Assembly (NCBI RefSeq): GCF_900636965.1 | Contig: NZ_LR134331.1 | Coordinates: 2,914,001 to 2,978,000 of the forward strand | Direction of reading: 5' to 3' | Origin: Lacticaseibacillus rhamnosus | GTDB lineage: Bacteria; Bacillota; Bacilli; Lactobacillales; Lactobacillaceae | DNA length: 64,000 nt | Part shown: piece by piece, positions 63,352 through 64,000 of the stretch | Position numbering within the stretch: position 1 is the stretch's first letter | Layout of the letters: the number at the start of each line of letters is the position of its first letter | The notes under the pieces: generated by a model | Database searches by the model: none | What the model was told of the DNA's origin: nothing | The model's input: the letters and a program-made list of their open reading frames with translations, nothing else | Made by a program: the position numbers and the translations under genes

Positions 63352-64000
63352 TTACCGTCCCCCTACGACTTGGGTCAACACAATGGCAATGACAACGCCA
63401 GAACCAATCGCCCCGGCAACAAAAACCGCATCAACTGTTCGGACAATGCCGCTAATAATCTGACGCGACAAGATTTCCCGAATCGCATTGGTAATCGCCA
63501 CCCCCGGCACCAACGGCATCAAGGCACTGATAATAATGTTCCCCGAACTGGCACCCCAGCCAATATTAGCCAGCAACTCCGCTAAAATGGCCACCACAAA
63601 CGCACCTGTTGCTTCTTTAAAATAAGGCGTCGTCGTTTTCCGGGCAACCAACTCAGCCGCAAGATAACCAAAGATCCCGACAAAAAAAGCCCAAGCCAAG
63701 TCGCCATTGGTCGCTTTAAAAAGCAGCATCGGCGCCACCGACACCCAGCCAGCGCCAAGTATCCGCGCCCACCAAGGAAAATTGATCACTTGCCGCTCAA
63801 TCCGGGCCACTTCTTGTTTCAGGGCATCAAACGTAATCTGATGCGCCACAAACTCACGGGAAAGCTGATTCAATTCATCGACTTTCTGTAAATTAAACCC
63901 ACCCAAAGAGGATTTGATCAATCGCGTGCGGCTTTCATTCTCCAAACTGACAAAAACAGCTGTAATAGTTGCATAACAAGCCACCTTGGCACCGGCAGCA
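63352..64000 (-). CDS. ThrE-type amino-acid exporter, large subunit, 5' end outside the window
   Basis: At least 215 codons, continuing past the right edge (the frame is open to position 64000). A soluble N-terminal part (EFVAHQITFDALKQEVARIERQ) precedes five membrane helices with AELVARKTTTPYF and ISALMPLVPGVAITNAIREILS, the pattern of the DUF1212/ThrE N-terminal half. It would form a two-component threonine/serine exporter with the next gene. The start codon is not in the window; the internal GTG at 63984 has no ribosome site. Confidence 0.82.
   Translation of the reverse strand, partial: AAGAKVACYATITAVFVSLENESRTRLIKSSLGGFNLQKVDELNQLSREFVAHQITFDALKQEVARIERQVINFPWWARILGAGWVSVAPMLLFKATNGDLAWAFFVGIFGYLAAELVARKTTTPYFKEATGAFVVAILAELLANIGWGASSGNIIISALMPLVPGVAITNAIREILSRQIISGIVRTVDAVFVAGAIGSGVVIAIVLTQVVGGR

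Overview
The window looks like a chromosomal segment of a low-to-mid GC Gram-positive lactic acid bacterium, most likely of the Lacticaseibacillus casei/paracasei/rhamnosus group. This rests on gene content and layout (divergent malic enzyme/malate transporter and two-component genes, a mannitol PTS operon, a KxYKxGKxW-type adhesin with an LPxTG anchor, T-box control of methionine genes), strong AGGAGG ribosome sites and frequent GTG/TTG starts. The species cannot be fixed from sequence alone.

Layout. 1-6.1 kb: the 5' end of an amino-acid binding protein gene, a GNAT acetyltransferase, a SpoIIM-like membrane protein, and a MoxR ATPase / DUF58 / transglutaminase-like operon. 6.1-9.4 kb: a glycosyltransferase with a structured leader, and aspartate ammonia-lyase. 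9.65-10.9 kb: an IS30-family element. 11-17 kb: two small membrane proteins and the malate locus (maeE, maeP divergent from maeK, maeR). 17-26.7 kb: single-gene units (2-hydroxyacid dehydrogenase, HIBADH-like reductase, amidotransferase, TIM-barrel protein, tRNA-Lys, a PRPP synthetase paralogue, two alpha/beta hydrolases). 26.7-33.5 kb: the mannitol operon mtlA-mtlR-mtlF-mtlD and divergent nagB. 33.7-44.7 kb: HAD phosphatase, small unknown genes, an HTH-metalloprotease pair, an adaptor/ATPase/permease exporter, a quinone-oxidoreductase/regulator pair and a large membrane protein. 44.8-55 kb: one giant surface adhesin gene of about 3,384 codons split by a single in-frame TAG. 55-58.7 kb: a methionine T-box operon (metQ-like, mtnU-like, mtnE-like). 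58.7-59.4 kb: an AbiE toxin-antitoxin remnant. 59.6-64 kb: glycerol dehydrogenase-like enzyme, two overlapping small genes, and an M20 amidohydrolase with a split ThrE-type exporter that runs off the right edge.

Regulation can be read at several places. The mtl promoter has an upstream inverted repeat of MtlR type and a cre-like site over its -10. nagB has two NagR/DasR-like operators around a near-consensus promoter. The mae intergenic region has a cre site and a spaced pair of TTATTTAA boxes. The metQ operon has a complete T-box with a candidate Met specifier codon.

The most notable non-genic signal is a set of eight 16-bp sites matching or nearly matching the ParB site parS (TGTTNCACGTGAAACA). 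All are intergenic and six lie in the first 8 kb, which suggests an origin-proximal ParB-loading region. Other items worth attention are the nonsense-split adhesin with 23 MBG-like repeats, a sensor kinase (MaeK) whose ATP-binding motifs are not visible, a mannitol permease with a second, cysteine-less EIIB domain, a dispersed structured repeat at 6.2 and 58.3 kb, and an unexplained two-gene HTH-IrrE/partner module.
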